Assembly: GCF_001638985.1 (NCBI RefSeq)
Contig: NW_017265135.1
Location: 3,645,158 to 3,709,157, forward strand
Origin: Phycomyces blakesleeanus NRRL 1555(-)
Lineage: Eukaryota > Mucoromycota > Mucoromycetes > Mucorales > Phycomycetaceae
Direction: 5' to 3'
DNA length: 64,000 bases
Shown: positions 12,650 to 24,540 of the stretch, in pieces
Numbering within the stretch: the stretch's first letter is position 1
Layout of the letters: the number at the start of each line of letters is the position of its first letter
Notes under the pieces: model-generated
Seen by the model: only the letters and a program-made list of their open reading frames with translations
Databases searched by the model: none
Told to the model about the DNA's origin: nothing
Program-made: the position numbers and the translations under genes

Positions 12650-12745
12650 GGGAAATAAATAGGTGCCCCCGGGGACTCCCTGGGAAGCCGCCCAGGTGGC
12701 GGGGGGAGGTGCCCAAGAGGGTGAAATTGACTTCCCCACTTTTTC
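12650..12745. other. GC-rich island beyond the LINE 3' end
   Basis: About 95 bp rich in C and G (CCCCCGGGG, CCGCCCAGGTGGCGG and a GGTGCCCAAGAGGG block), in sharp contrast to the AT-rich surroundings. It lies past the 3' side of the minus-strand LINE and may be part of its 3' UTR or a separate short element. Not identified. Confidence 0.4.
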
Positions 12746-12839
12746 ACCTCCTACCTGTTATTGATTACTGTATTTTTTGTTTGTTTGTAGAGAGGAACGA
12801 GTCCTTGGATTTTATTGAGTGTTAGTGAAAGGAACCCAA

Positions 12840-15800
12840 TTTTTTTTTGGTTCTTAGTTTTTAGTTTTCAGTTTTTTTTTTGGAAATGTGAAGTAGAGAA
12901 GAGAAAACTAAAAGTAATCTATGAGAGATCTAGTTCCTGAGCAAAAGACGTAGAAATTTTCCCTACAGATGATTGTACATGTTGTGTGTTAAAAGGCGCA
13001 GAGTCAAAAATCACTTGCCAATGAGCTCTCCACAGAGATAAGATGATGCAGCTAATGGCCTGGCTCGGGTCAAGATAGTGTTCAAAATTGGCTGAATTAG
13101 GAAGATCCAAGTGAAACAGCGCGCGATGAACATCAAATGGTTCAGGTTGATATCCAAAGTAAGTCAGCCAGGCATTGAACCAAACCGGCCACTTAAGAGG
13201 ACACAGATACAGAGAGTGCTCTATGTTATCAATGCCATTGCTGCAAAAGGCGCACATCGGAGACGGGAAGGTTGTGGGAGCGATGCGATGGAGGTGTGAG
13301 CTACAGGACAAGGATTGATGTAGTGCGCGGTACCAAATGTTTCGTACAGAGTAGTGTATGGAAAAATCCCAATTTTTTTTCCCATTGAGTCGGTGCAAGA
13401 GTAGAGACGTGGTTAGACAAGGGCGGATTGATTTGCCAAATTTTGCGAAAGTGAATGGTGTGGAAGTCTTTGAGATACCGGCAACCAGTGGGCAGTGCTG
13501 CAACAAATGGATATGCGATTACGAGCTCTGGGTGGAGAGTGCGAGTAAATTCAGGATGTTCGAGGGGTGGTAGTGTTTACGCCAGAAGAATGGCAAGAGA
13601 TTGACCCGTGCGTTCTGAAGGTTACGGAGGAGTTTGGCGACAATGTATCTGGAACCAAGGCGTTCTGAAGGGACTCGTGAACGAAGAGCTTGAAGGGACT
13701 CATCGTAAATGAAAGCGTAAGAAACGCGCAATTTTCGCCAACCCTTGGTAAGACAAATAGATTGATCAGAGAACTGTATGATATCGAGTATGGGCAAGAT
13801 CAGACATGTAGCTGGAGTGGGAGTTATGGTGGAATAATTCCGTGGAATGGCATCAGTCGTAGTTAGGAGAGTATTAAACGCACTTTGTACATTTTTCAAT
13901 CTAGCAGGGTGTAAATTTGCAAACATCATAGACAGGCGAATGTCTCCACTTGGGGTACATTGTCGCAAAGTAGCTTTTATCCATTGTGCTACAAAAGATT
14001 GGGTCGACTGCTGGTCTAAACTGGGCTGTAGCCATCGCATCTGGAGAGCTTTTTGTTGCAGTTGTGGCTCAAGAATACCTAGACCACCCGTCAAACGTGG
14101 GCGACACATTTTGAAAAAACTAATCAAAGGAAACATGCCGCGACGCAGGAATTGTCCTATACATGAGCGTAACTTGTCAAAGAATGAAGCAAGAACAGGA
14201 GTTACACGAAGGACATGCAAAATCTTGGATAGAATTAGAGAGTTTAACACCGTAACTCGACCCCTGACAGAAAATGAGTGTTGAGAATGAATGTGACAGA
14301 GGTGTTCTATCTTTTGGATAAGCTGGCAACAGAATATGTCTCGTTGGGCAATAGATGATGTCCGAGGAAAGCCAAGATACGTCAGTGCGGTAGGTGATGT
14401 GCGATCGTGCCAGGATGTAATGGACCGGCCCTCAAAATAGAATTTACACTGTGGTAAAGGAGATCCTGACAACAAAAAGGCTTGCGTTTTGTGTAGATTT
14501 CTCCTTGCATTCGAGACGCGAGAGTATGTGTTCAGATGCTGATAAAGGGCGCCTAGTTCAGAAAACGAGTTCAAGAAAATAAGAGCATCGTCGGCGTATG
14601 CTAGGCATTTGATCGGAGGGGGCGGATTTGCGGATAAATTATGTGTGGGAACTAAAAGACCTGTGATGTTGGAGTCCCCTATTACTCGTCGAAGGAATGG
14701 TTCGAATACGAGATTGAATAGGACGGGTGAGAGCGGATCTCCCTGGCGCAGACCTCGACGTTGGGCTATTGGAGTAGATAGGAAGCCATTGACATTGACC
14801 GATATGTTGGTCGAGAAGAATATATGTGTAATACAATGTACAATAGATGCTGTAACCGAAAGTGAAGAAGGATACGACGAAGGTATTCCGGGTGGACTCT
14901 GTCATATGCCTTCTCTTGGTCAAGTAAGATTCCTATAGCATCTGACTGAGTGTGTCCAGCCTCCTCCATGATTATGCGCGCCATGAGACTATTGTCTGCA
15001 ATAAATCTTTCTTTCACAAAGCCAGTTTGGAAGCGGTTGATGGGGTTATGCGAAGCGTCTCTCACCTAGCTATTGAGCAAATAAGTGAAGACCTTGGCAT
15101 CCGTGTTAATCAAAGCAATAGGCCGCCAGTTCTTCAAGCTAGAGAGATCGCCTTTCTTGGGCAACAAAGACAGGCAAGTGGAGCTCCATGAGTCAGGAAA
15201 AATTCCGTGGTTGAGCGCATCCTGATAAATGTTAGTTATGAGACTGGAATAATCTTCTTCAAGAAATACAAGAGACAGAATTTCATACAGTAGTCTGTCA
15301 GGCCCTGGGCTGCTATGGTGTGGTGATCGTTTAGATGCCCCACGGATATTCTCTATGGAAAATGGAGTGGCCATTGACTCCCGGGTAAGTTCTGATAGGA
15401 CCAGTCCTGGTGGAATATATGGCAGGAGTTCATCAATAGCTCTGTGGTCTATGGGTTCATCAGTGTAGAGCTGTGTATGGAAGGCGTTTGCAGTGGCAGT
15501 CATGGAATCAGGAGTCACACATATGTTATCTGTGCTGTGGTGCTGTAGAAAAGGGATATCTTTGTGGATATTACGAGACATGATTGTTCACTTGAGATAT
15601 CCAGCAGAGAATTCTCCCTGCTTGCACCAATGTTTGCTTGCTCGAAGTGCCAAAATCTCAACATTCTCATGTTGTACGGCTTGGAGTTGGTGCTCAACGA
15701 CAGGGAGCTGATCATCACGTATATGGTCTATATTATATTCGCGCATGAGATGGTTACATTTGCTTTGGAGAGCTTTCTCTTACTGAACCTGCCATGTAGT

Positions 15801-15965
15801 TGATTGATGTGAATGTTGCTTGGCAAGGCGGCGGATAATAGCTTTAACCTTCTCCCATTGGTCTTGATATGAAAGGATATTAGGGAAGTTTGTGCAATTT
15901 TGTTTTACCAATCTCTTTTCTAATGTACTAATATAGACAGAAATGTTGTCGTGACTGAGAGTCAC
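12840..15965 (-). mobile_element. Decayed LINE-type non-LTR retrotransposon
   Basis: Reading down from 15965, the minus strand encodes a LINE second ORF in broken frames. The reverse transcriptase start (PGPDRLLYEIL, then LPKKGDLSSLKNWRPIALIN) lies at 15581-15066. Motif A region LLDQEKAYDRV is in 15065-14766. RQGDPLSP and the catalytic YADD box (CLAYADDALIFLN) lie at about 14730-14570. The thumb region and C-terminal part run at 14574-13519 and 13506-12919, ending with a CX2C...HX4C knuckle (CAFCSNGIDNIEHSLYLC). At least one in-frame stop and two frameshifts are seen, so it is dead. No endonuclease domain remains; the 5' end is truncated near the LTR at about 15970. A T run at 12841-12849 on + may be the poly(A) side. 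Confidence 0.85.
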
Positions 15966-15973
15966 AGATGCAC

Positions 15974-16204
15974 TACTTGCAGTAGTAAGGGACTACTGCA
16001 AGAAGATACATACGAGTGCATAAAATACTCTCTCTCTTCATCATTCTGTCTGCATCAATATCCGTAGTCTTTTCATATAAAATAGCTTCATATTCTCGTC
16101 AATAAACATCATCTTTCACAAGCTCAACTCTTCTTCCTCTTACTTCTTCTACTCCGTTTCCTAAAACGGATATTATCACATCTTAAAGACTGCTGATCAT
16201 TACA
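15974..16204 (+). mobile_element. LTR of a Ty3-like retrotransposon
   Basis: A TATA-type promoter (TATAAAATAG near 16075) and AATAAA signal (near 16103) precede an end in TTACA at 16204. It is followed directly by TGGTGGAGAAG, a plausible tRNA primer-binding site, and then a gag reading frame. The left end is uncertain; a perfect 11-bp hairpin (CTTGCAGTAGT and its complement around AAGGG, about 15978-16004) lies close to it. Confidence 0.65.
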
Positions 16205-16282
16205 TGGTGGAGAAGTTACTTTTCCTCTGTCTCTGCTCTACCACCCCCCTCGTCTAAATATTTTCTTGTCTTTTCTACCCCC

Positions 16283-17866
16283 ATGTCCACTGACAGCATT
16301 CACAACCCTTCTCGTTGGGCCAGCCAGGTTAACGGCCAGGATTCTCCTCTGGACCACCCAACCATCACAGCACCCCCTCTCTCAGGCATCACGCCTCCAA
16401 GCATGTCTTCTGCAGACATGCTCGCCGCCCTTTACTTGGCCTCTGCAGCCAAATCACTCTCGGTTCCCACCTACGAACCCTCCATGTACATCAATTCGTG
16501 GTTGCACCAATACCGCACTGAGGCAACATTGGCTGGGGTTCCCACCGACCTCCTGGGCAAGTTTCTCTGCCATTACCTACCACCCAACATTGTCGAGTGG
16601 ATCTGCGTCTCCAGTTGTCGTAACAACTGGGAGGAGCTCCAAGACCTGCTAATCAGCATGTATGGTCTAGACCTGGACATCGAGAAGGCTCAATGACGCC
16701 GGGCACTCCAGGCCACTACCCAGGGAAACCTATCCATCTGGCTGTTTCAAGTCAAATTTGCTACCTTGGCAAATGACATCCCGGATTCTGGCCGCCTATC
16801 CAACCGCACCATCCTGAACATCTTCCTCAAAAACATCAAGCCACCCCTTCGTCAATTGATTGAACCCACACTGAACAGCCTGGATGACTGGGAAACTGTC
16901 TATGAGAAGGCCGTAATGCTCGAGGACCGCATTGGTGACTTGGCACCCCCACGCGCTCGCAACTTCCATTGCCAATTTGAGCCCATGGATTGTTCTGCCG
17001 CGATTGCCTCTCCTCAACGGCCCAAGCAACATAGTCTTAACGATGGAGTCCCATGTCTATGGGGACCAGACGGGAGACCCATCTGTGGTTACTGCAAAGG
17101 GGCCCATTGGAACAAGGACTGCCCTGGGGTTTCTCACTCTGCTGCCATTACCTATCAACCTGCCATAGTCAAAGAAGAGCCCCCTCTGGCCACCGCCATC
17201 ACACCTGATTGGTTGGCCACTACCGGCTCCTCTCAGCCCACAACGTCAGCAGGGCCTTCAGTACCATATGTCATACAGAACAAGGCTTTGTCTGCGCTTG
17301 TAGACACAGGATCCACCATCACTGCAATCCGTGCCTCTGCGTTGGAAGGCGTAGTCGCTGAGGTCGATCCTGATCAGTCCATTGTATTCAACACTGCTGC
17401 TGGAGCTATGGCATGCTCTCACAGAACTGTCTCCCTTCCAGTCACTCTCCTTGGGCGCCCTCTGGAACTTACCTTCCAAGTGGTGGACCGACTGGCTCAC
17501 AATATCATCTTGGGATACCCCAACTTGAAGCATCTGTCAGCAGTGATTGATACCTCTGCAGACAGTATCAAGTTTGACATGTGTAATACCATTACCCGGC
17601 CTACCACACAAGCTCCATCAGCCATACAAGCAACTGGACACGTCCACTTGCCAGCCATGTCCCACTGCTATCACATGGTCCAAGGCCTCATCAACAAGTT
17701 GATGTATGTAGAAACCAGCCCCAAGCTGTTCTCATCCCGTCTCTGCTCTATTGCTGCTGGACTAGTCCAATTCGATTCACAAGGCATGGTCACAGTTAAG
17801 GTTGCCAACCTGGGTACTTCAGAGGTCCAAGTCCAATCCGGTTGCCAGTGTTATGTTTTTAGAAAA
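16283..17866 (+). pseudogene. Ty3-like gag-protease fragment
   Basis: The frame starts MSTDSIHNPSRW and has one in-frame stop (TGA, 16694-16696) before continuing in the same frame. The middle part resembles a Ty3/gypsy capsid domain. A CCHC-like knuckle (CGYCKGAHWNKDC) is at about 17086-17124. A retropepsin-like protease follows, with the active-site motif ALVDTGSTITAI (about 17293-17328) and the ILGYPNL flap-end motif (about 17504-17524). Reverse transcriptase, RNase H and integrase are missing: homology stops near 17866, where unrelated sequence leading into the Mutator-like element begins. It lies downstream of the LTR at 15974-16204. The element is therefore a 5' remnant, cut by a deletion or insertion. 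Confidence 0.8.
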
Positions 17867-18212
17867 AGAAAGAAAAAACAAAGTGCAGACAAGAAGTACG
17901 GTGAGACTTTGTTTATTGATGAAAAGAGAGATGATCTTCTATTGCTATTTGCTATGTGAGTTTATATAGACATTGCGTGTGTATTTAGGATAATGATATG
18001 AGTATATCATGTGATGTCTGTTTTCTTATATCATAGATAATATATTGTTAAGTTATTACCCACGCTCTTGTTTGAGTGATTAGTGATGTTGACTAAGGTG
18101 TGTGACCTTGTTATCGGTATATTCTTTATTTAATGATAGTGTGAGAAATAATGTATAATTGATACTGGTCGCTTATTAAATATGTCTTTGTCTTATTGTC
18201 TGTGCGCTCTAT

Positions 18213-20938
18213 TTGAATCCATGATTATGTTGGATACAACAGCGATATCAACAATATCAAGGCTGCCTTTGCTCGAGTTTCTGCCACTGTTGCCCAGAAT
18301 GTGGGTACTGGACTTGTTAAGATGATGGAAGCAAAAGGTTACCAGGTGCATTATGATGTAAACGGGAACAATTTGCTGGAGAGGGTGTTTTTTAGCAATC
18401 AGAAGATGACGGAGAGAGCTCGTCACTTCTCAGAAGTTATGGTGGTAGATGCTACATATTCTACCAATAACTTGTCAATGCCGCTGATTTGCGTGGAAGG
18501 TATTCACAACCTTGGAGAAGAAACTCTCAAATCGTTTCCCATTACCTTTGCCTGGGTCTCTAACAAGCAGCAAGGCACATATCTTTGGTTCCTCCAGCAA
18601 CTCAAGGCACTTGTTTTTGAAGACAAGGCTCTTAGCACAGTTTTTGTGACAGACAAGTGTGCTGCACTTATGAACGCTCTTGATGTTGTGTTTCCAAACA
18701 ACAGCAAGCTGCTTTGTTACTGGCACATGCTGAATAGTGTGGAAAAGGCTTTTTCGGGAAAAGTTGGCTCAGTACAAAAAAAGGAAGAGCTGACGGGATA
18801 TATATCCAATATGATCCATAGCAAAAGTAAGAAGGAGTTTGACTGGGCGCTGAATAAGTTCAATGCTGTATCTGCTGGTTCCGAAGTAGAAAATGGCAAT
18901 GTGAAAGCGCCAGTCTTGGCATATTTTCATGACAGGTGGATTACATGCCAAGAGAAGTGGGCAGGTTATCTTACTCAGAAGATAATGCATTTTTGATGGA
19001 CAACATCTCAAAGAGTGAAAAGTGCCCATCAAGCCTTAAAGAGAGGTATATCTGCAATAGCTTCTCTGGATCTCGCCTTTGAAAATATTTCAAGATATAT
19101 TGAGAGGCTTGAGAGAGACTTCCGGAATGTGGAGATCAGGGAATCTACCACGGTTGACCCTCTTGTTAGACGAAACAAGCTTTTGTCTAGACTGCTCATG
19201 AAGGTCTCAAAGCGAGCTTTACTGGTAATAGACCAAGAGGTTCGACTGAAATGTAAAAGCAGTATTGTTTGTGAATGCATGAACAAGCTCCAGTATGGTC
19301 TACCTTGTCGCCATTCTTTGCCTGCTGGAAGGGATATCTATATTTCTGATATCCCTGAAAGGTGGGTTATTGATCCTCGTAATGTAAAGCCAAGGGACAA
19401 CACTTGTCGGGAAAACTTCCAGCTTGAGGAAAGACCAGAGGTGTGGAGGGGGGAAGTAATTAAACTCGAGTCACTGTTTCAGTCCTGTGAGGGCAGCCAG
19501 CAAGTGACTAACCTCCTGAATAAGATCAAGAAGGTCACTTCTGAATTCGAAGGCAAAACTGAGCACCCTTCAATTAACTTTCAAGCCCTAGAAAAAATCA
19601 AGTACCCTGGCAAACGGAAGGGTAGTGCACGTCCAAAGCATCTCCCCAAAGACTTTGGTTGGGCAAACTGGAGAAAGATCAGTGTTTTGTCTGGTCATGT
19701 AAGATAAAAAAAATAACATAACAAAGTATTAATATGTATCTTGAAGTACTAGGCTGACCTTAAGGCAATGGTTAGACTGAGAGCTAAAATGAGGAAGGGA
19801 AAGCCTGCAGCTACACAAAAAACAAAAAACAAAAAACAAAACAAAAACAAACAAGAGCCTCTCGACCCAGGTAAGATGTGTTCTTATTTTACAATGTAAT
19901 TGAATCTATGAGAAAGGATTCCCATCTTATACTTTCATGTTTTTTTAGTTGATGCTACCAAAAACAAAATAAAACAAATAAAGCAAGAGCCTCTTGACCC
20001 TGGTAAGATGTGTTTTTATTTTACTTTAATTGAATTTATGTGGAGGGATGTCGTCTTACACGAATATGCTTTTTAGTTGATGCCACCAAAAATAAAACAA
20101 CAAAAATAAAACAAGAGTCTCTCAACCCAGGTAATATGCTTTCTTATTTTACAGTGTAATTGAATCCATAAAGAGAACTATCGTCTTATACTTATATACT
20201 TTTTAGTTGATGCCTCCCAAAAAAATGGGTTCAAAAGACCCACCACCACCCTAGAAGATTACCAGTATGATAATTGCACCTCTGTTGGCAAGAGGGTCAA
20301 ATTCCAGCCTGGTTTTCCTGTCTCTCATGAGATAGTCGATGATGTCAAGGGTGGGTTTAGCCCTACTGCTGACAGGTGGTGTGGTTTTCAGGTCCTTGCC
20401 CACTTGATCTACAAAGATTAAAATAAGTTTTCACTTGTAAAAAGAGATATGCTAGCCACCCTGCTGAAATACAAAACATTGTACACAAATACCTTCGGCA
20501 CTGACACAAGCCAACTAGAAAAAATCATTCAACATGGCTCTCAACTCGATTATAGCAACACCAGTAACACCAACACCAACACCAACTTCATCCCAGTATG
20601 TTCAGACGCCAATATGTGGTTTAACACATCCGACTGTGCTCAACTAGCTGCGGACACATATACACGACCAGTCTGCATCTACTCAGACAACCCCAACACC
20701 CCCTAAACAACCTTTCTCCCATTCGCCCTTCCCAACAACAAAACCAAACAACGACAACCTCTGATTTTTAATCATTTTAACAGTAATCACTGGACAACAG
20801 TTGACCTTTCTCATAATATCTCTAGAAAATAGCCAACCGTTCCTGAATTATTTTTTTAGGTTGTGCCAGAAATAAGATTGATGATAACTTTGATACTTAC
20901 TGGAATAAGTTCAAAGAATTTAACAAGTATGATCGCTA
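18213..20938 (+). pseudogene. Mutator-like (MULE) transposase with C-terminal OTU-like peptidase domain
   Basis: The MULE transposase core reads MVVDATYSTN (first Asp), FVTDKCAALMNAL (second Asp) and CYWHMLNSV, followed by a SWIM zinc finger (CECMNKLQYGLPCRH, about 19270-19314). An in-frame TGA at 18994-18996 breaks the first exon, which otherwise runs to 19698. Clean splicing then joins 19753-19870, 19949-20002, 20077-20130 and 20207-20421. The last exons lead into an OTU-like cysteine peptidase start (ADRWCGFQVLAHL, where the canonical Gly before the Cys side is Arg). After a stop at 20419 the domain continues in broken frame to a likely catalytic His (NHFNSNHWTTVD, about 20779-20814). MULE-OTU fusions are known from fungi; the OTU role in transposition is not established. 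The N-terminal DNA-binding part is missing or unrecognised. Lies directly after the truncated gag-protease. Confidence 0.75.
19871..20206 (+). repeat. Tandemly duplicated exon-intron unit inside the MULE-OTU gene
   Basis: A unit of a 54-nt exon and a 74-78-nt intron occurs twice (exons 19949-20002 and 20077-20130); the end of the preceding exon and the start of the following exon match it too. Exons start V-D-A-T-K-N-K and end KQEPLDPG or KQESLNPG, all in phase 1, so unit number can change without breaking the frame. Confidence 0.85.
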
Positions 20939-23167
20939 AAATGCCATGCTCTCTCTCCATTCTGATCTAGATCAACCAATTGATCTTACTCCAAAATAAT
21001 TTCTTTTTGATATTCTTTTCTATTTTATTACTCTTTTAATTATACTTTATTACTTATATTTTATTAGCTAGATCTTTTCTTATTTATTTACTCATTTACT
21101 TTTATATTTTATTAGCTAGAAAATCTTTTTTAAATCTTTATAAATCTTATCAATTTGTTTCTTTGCATCAACATAAGCTATCTATCACTTGTGGGTTAAA
21201 TGACTCTCCGCTCTGTTTTTTTCTAGAGATCATTCATGGGAAGTACTTTACCCTTCGAGTTACACTTATAACCAGCGAATTAAAAATCATAAATATCGGA
21301 TGGTGTTACACAGATGGAGCCAAACTATCTTCGAATATGTTATATTATGCATTTGTATCTATTTATTTTATCAATTCAAGTCTTGGCTCTCTATAACTTT
21401 GGATCCAAATAGTATATAGATATATGTATATGTTCTAAAATTTTTAGTTGAATTGAAAGGGTCGATCATGAGAAAACTAATGTACTATCTCAAAAATTTG
21501 CTTTTTTCAATTAAATAAAATATTGTATTTGCTTGTAGAATCACTTTTTTCTTATTTGTTCTCTATGAAACTTTTACTGGATTCATATGCTATCTGAATA
21601 TATGTAATTAAAAACTTTTTTTGGTCTTATATGAATACTTTTCATTTTTTGTATTTTTGATAAAATATCTCATGTACATGTTGCAAGGAAATGATAGAAA
21701 GAGTTTTTACAGAAGAAATAAAAATAAAAAATAAAAAATAAAAACAAGAATTTTGTAAAAATATATTAGCTTTACTGCTAAGAAAACTTTTTTAGGCATA
21801 AAAGGCTTCATTACCTTTATATCTATTATGAAAGTTTTTGAAAAAAATGCAAATTGTTGTATCTAACATAATCGTAGATTTAAACTAAAAGTACAGACAC
21901 TCAATAAATACGTACATTGAGTTACCCACAACTAGTAACAATACTAAAAGTTATATCTTCCCTTATACAAGGAAATTACATAAAGAACATACTAAGACAA
22001 ATACTAAGACTCTAGTCAATAACACTAAAAACATAAGAACTAAATCATAGAAGATAATGGTAGAGAAACAGACATTACATGATATCATCATATCATCTCC
22101 AAGCTAAATACAATGTCTATATAAACGCACAATACAAATAGCAATAGAAGAGCATCTCCTTTCTGATTCTTTCACTTCTTCTAATAAAACAAAGTCTCAA
22201 TTGTGGTATTTCAGGTACAAAACAATAGAAAAATAAAATATTTGATAATAGAGACGTATAGAAATACTTTGAGACTGTATATCAGTTTTCTTTATTCATA
22301 AATAAAAAGTGTCCCTTTTTATAAGAAAACACAATCTGCTCTTGTCATTACGTCTTAGTTTCTTAAGGCTTTCTTCCTTTACTATATTTGGTTATTAGAG
22401 TGTATTTACTGCTTAACTAGTGTCAGTGTTACAATTATGACATCAAGTCATAAATTGTACTTCTTTAGCTCTTAGCTATTCTTTTCTCTTTTACACTAGA
22501 GCTTTAGGACTTCCTACTAAATTAGCTCCATATCGATCTGACACAGTTTACTCAGCAGTATGATATAATTATCTTAACAATCTTTAAGATATTATCTACA
22601 GTACTAATTGTAATAATTATTGGGCTGATTACTTAATCGTTTCTATATATTTTATACTGACAAGATGATAGCTACTATGCTATCCCAATATGAATATGTT
22701 CTTATATGTGATAAATCCAACATCCGAGTGTCTGGATCACTACATCACTGTACTCTCGTCTGCACTTGTTTTATTTTATATCTTATTTTTACTTCATACA
22801 TAACACAAATTATATGGATTATAATCTTTTCCACTTAAATCACATAAAATGAAAATATATGATTTATGTCTCAAGTTAAATCGTGAAAAAATGACTCATC
22901 AGCAACAGCAGGTATATGATTTGTTGATAGAAACCAAATAGATCTTTTGTTTTTACAGAAATAGGTGTGGTCACAATTTTTATTTATTTATTTTATATTG
23001 TGCGTTTATTGCATAAGAACTACAATAAAAAAGACATTGCATTGAATATAAACTCTTTAAAATGTAAAGTAAAATTCTAGAAATCTCTATAATTATACTT
23101 ATAGAAGCTTTACTTTCAATAAGTAAAATATTGCATCAATAGTTTTCTTGAATGCAATTATTCTATT
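20939..23167. other. AT-rich gene-free stretch
   Basis: No supported gene, RNA or clear element. Short open frames (for example 21163-21396) have no recognisable content. Probably old transposon debris. Confidence 0.5.
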
Positions 23168-23320
23168 GCCATATTTAGGACATAACGTTATGTCTCTCAA
23201 GCACAATATTTCTTACACAGCCACGTTTGGGACACGACATTTTGCCTCTTGAGCATGACGTTTCTTACACAGCCACGTTTGGGACACAACGTTTTGCCTC
23301 TTGGGTACAACGTTTACAAA
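23168..23320. repeat. 52-bp tandem repeat, three copies
   Basis: Units begin at 23168, 23220 and 23272, each with a GCCACGTTTGGGACAC-type start followed by TTTTGCCTCTTG. Copies 2 and 3 are very similar; copy 1 is more diverged. Confidence 0.85.
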
Positions 23321-23634
23321 TTGTATATTTTGTATATACTGCATAAAAAAATAGAAATATTAATATGATTACTACTTAAGTACACCTAGAAATTCCGTTA
23401 TATTAAATAAAGATGTACTTTATTCATGAATTAAATTATTTATATTTTGATAGATTGATTTTACTCATATAAACTACTTTTGATGGTTAGGGACCAGATA
23501 AAATTGCTGGATGCTAGACACTAAGTCACTTTTTATGAGGCTGGTAAATGGTGAAAGGCGGAGATTCAATAAACGTAGTGCTCCAGAGAAATGTCGTGCC
23601 CAAGAGGAAAAGTGTCTGCCCCAAATAATTAGCA

Positions 23635-24250
23635 TTTAGAAGTATATATTTTTTTTAAAAAAGAAACAATATTTTTAAAGACCGTACTTTTTATACCTGC
23701 TCTCTAAGAGCATCTCCAGCAGTATCTAAACCCAAATACTAAATATCCAAATTAGGAAACTGGTGTTTAGATTTTCCAAAAAAAACGTCTCCAGCAGTTT
23801 TTAAACAAAAATCTAAATACCCAAATCCGGAATTTAGATCTAAACTTTTTGAATCAAAATCTAAACTTCTGTAGGTTTTCTCAGAATTTGTTTAGATTCT
23901 ATCATTTGCTAAATTTCCATTTTTTATATTGTGACTTTGAATTTTCAATTTTAAATCTCAGACTTTAGGAAAAACCTCACCAAAATCATCAGCTCTTTAG
24001 AATCTGTGTTAAGAAACTGCTGGAGTGACCTTGATATTCTTCATACTAAATTGCTTTATTTGTACTAGCACGGTAAATCTTAATTTGGATATTTAGTATT
24101 TGGGTTTAGATACTGCTGGAGATGCTCTAACAGGGATAATTTTTTTAATATCCAAATATAGAAGTATATTTTTACTACTATCAGAACATCATTTGAGAAT
24201 CGCTTTTATCTTACTGTTATATATTATTTTTAGGGTCTTATTTGCTATAC
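23635..24250 (+). repeat. Repeat R, copy 1 (split by the MITE)
   Basis: Left half 23635-23699 and right half 24131-about 24250 match, in the same order and orientation, 29007-29068 and 34604-about 34740. The halves meet at CTCTCTAA here (23700-23707) and at CTTTCTAG in copy 2. The centre is an imperfect palindrome of the form TATACCTG-8 bp-CAGGGATAA, like two hAT-type ends facing each other; its nature is unclear. Confidence 0.7.
23708..24127. mobile_element. MITE with perfect 47-bp terminal inverted repeats, TAA target duplication
   Basis: The first 47 bp (start GAGCATCTCCAGCAGTATC) and the last 47 bp (24081-24127) are exact reverse complements. TAA flanks both ends (23705-23707 and 24128-24130). 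It is 420 bp long and non-coding. A 3-bp TAA duplication fits the PIF/Harbinger superfamily. Shorter internal copies of the CTCCAGCAGT motif occur near 23790. Confidence 0.9.
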
Positions 24251-24470
24251 AAACCAGTAATTTCTACTCAAAATAATATATGGTATGCTATCTTATACCA
24301 AGTGCTTTACTTGAAGTTGAATATTACATGCTTCCTCATAGTGATAAAGTGACAAGAAAAAGTATTCCTTTAATATGCTTTCAAATAAGTTTATATCTTT
24401 GGAGTATAGTACTGACTATAACACCAACATATTATTTATTACATGACATCTATATTTGGCACATATTAAT

Positions 24471-24540
24471 CTTCTAAAAAAGAAATATTATTGTTTTTCG
24501 ATAAAGAATTCTTTATCGAAAAACAATTCCGAGAGCACCT
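24471..24540 (+). repeat. Left inverted repeat of the Crypton-bearing segment
   Basis: This ~70 bp matches 28940-29012 in reverse orientation and includes a palindrome. The shared sequence runs from CTTCTAAAA through ATTATTGTTTTT to GAGAGCACCT. Confidence 0.8.
24490..24527. repeat. Perfect 38-bp palindrome
   Basis: ATTGTTTTTCGATAAAGAA is followed immediately by its exact reverse complement. It can form a long hairpin or cruciform and lies inside the left inverted repeat. Confidence 0.98.
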
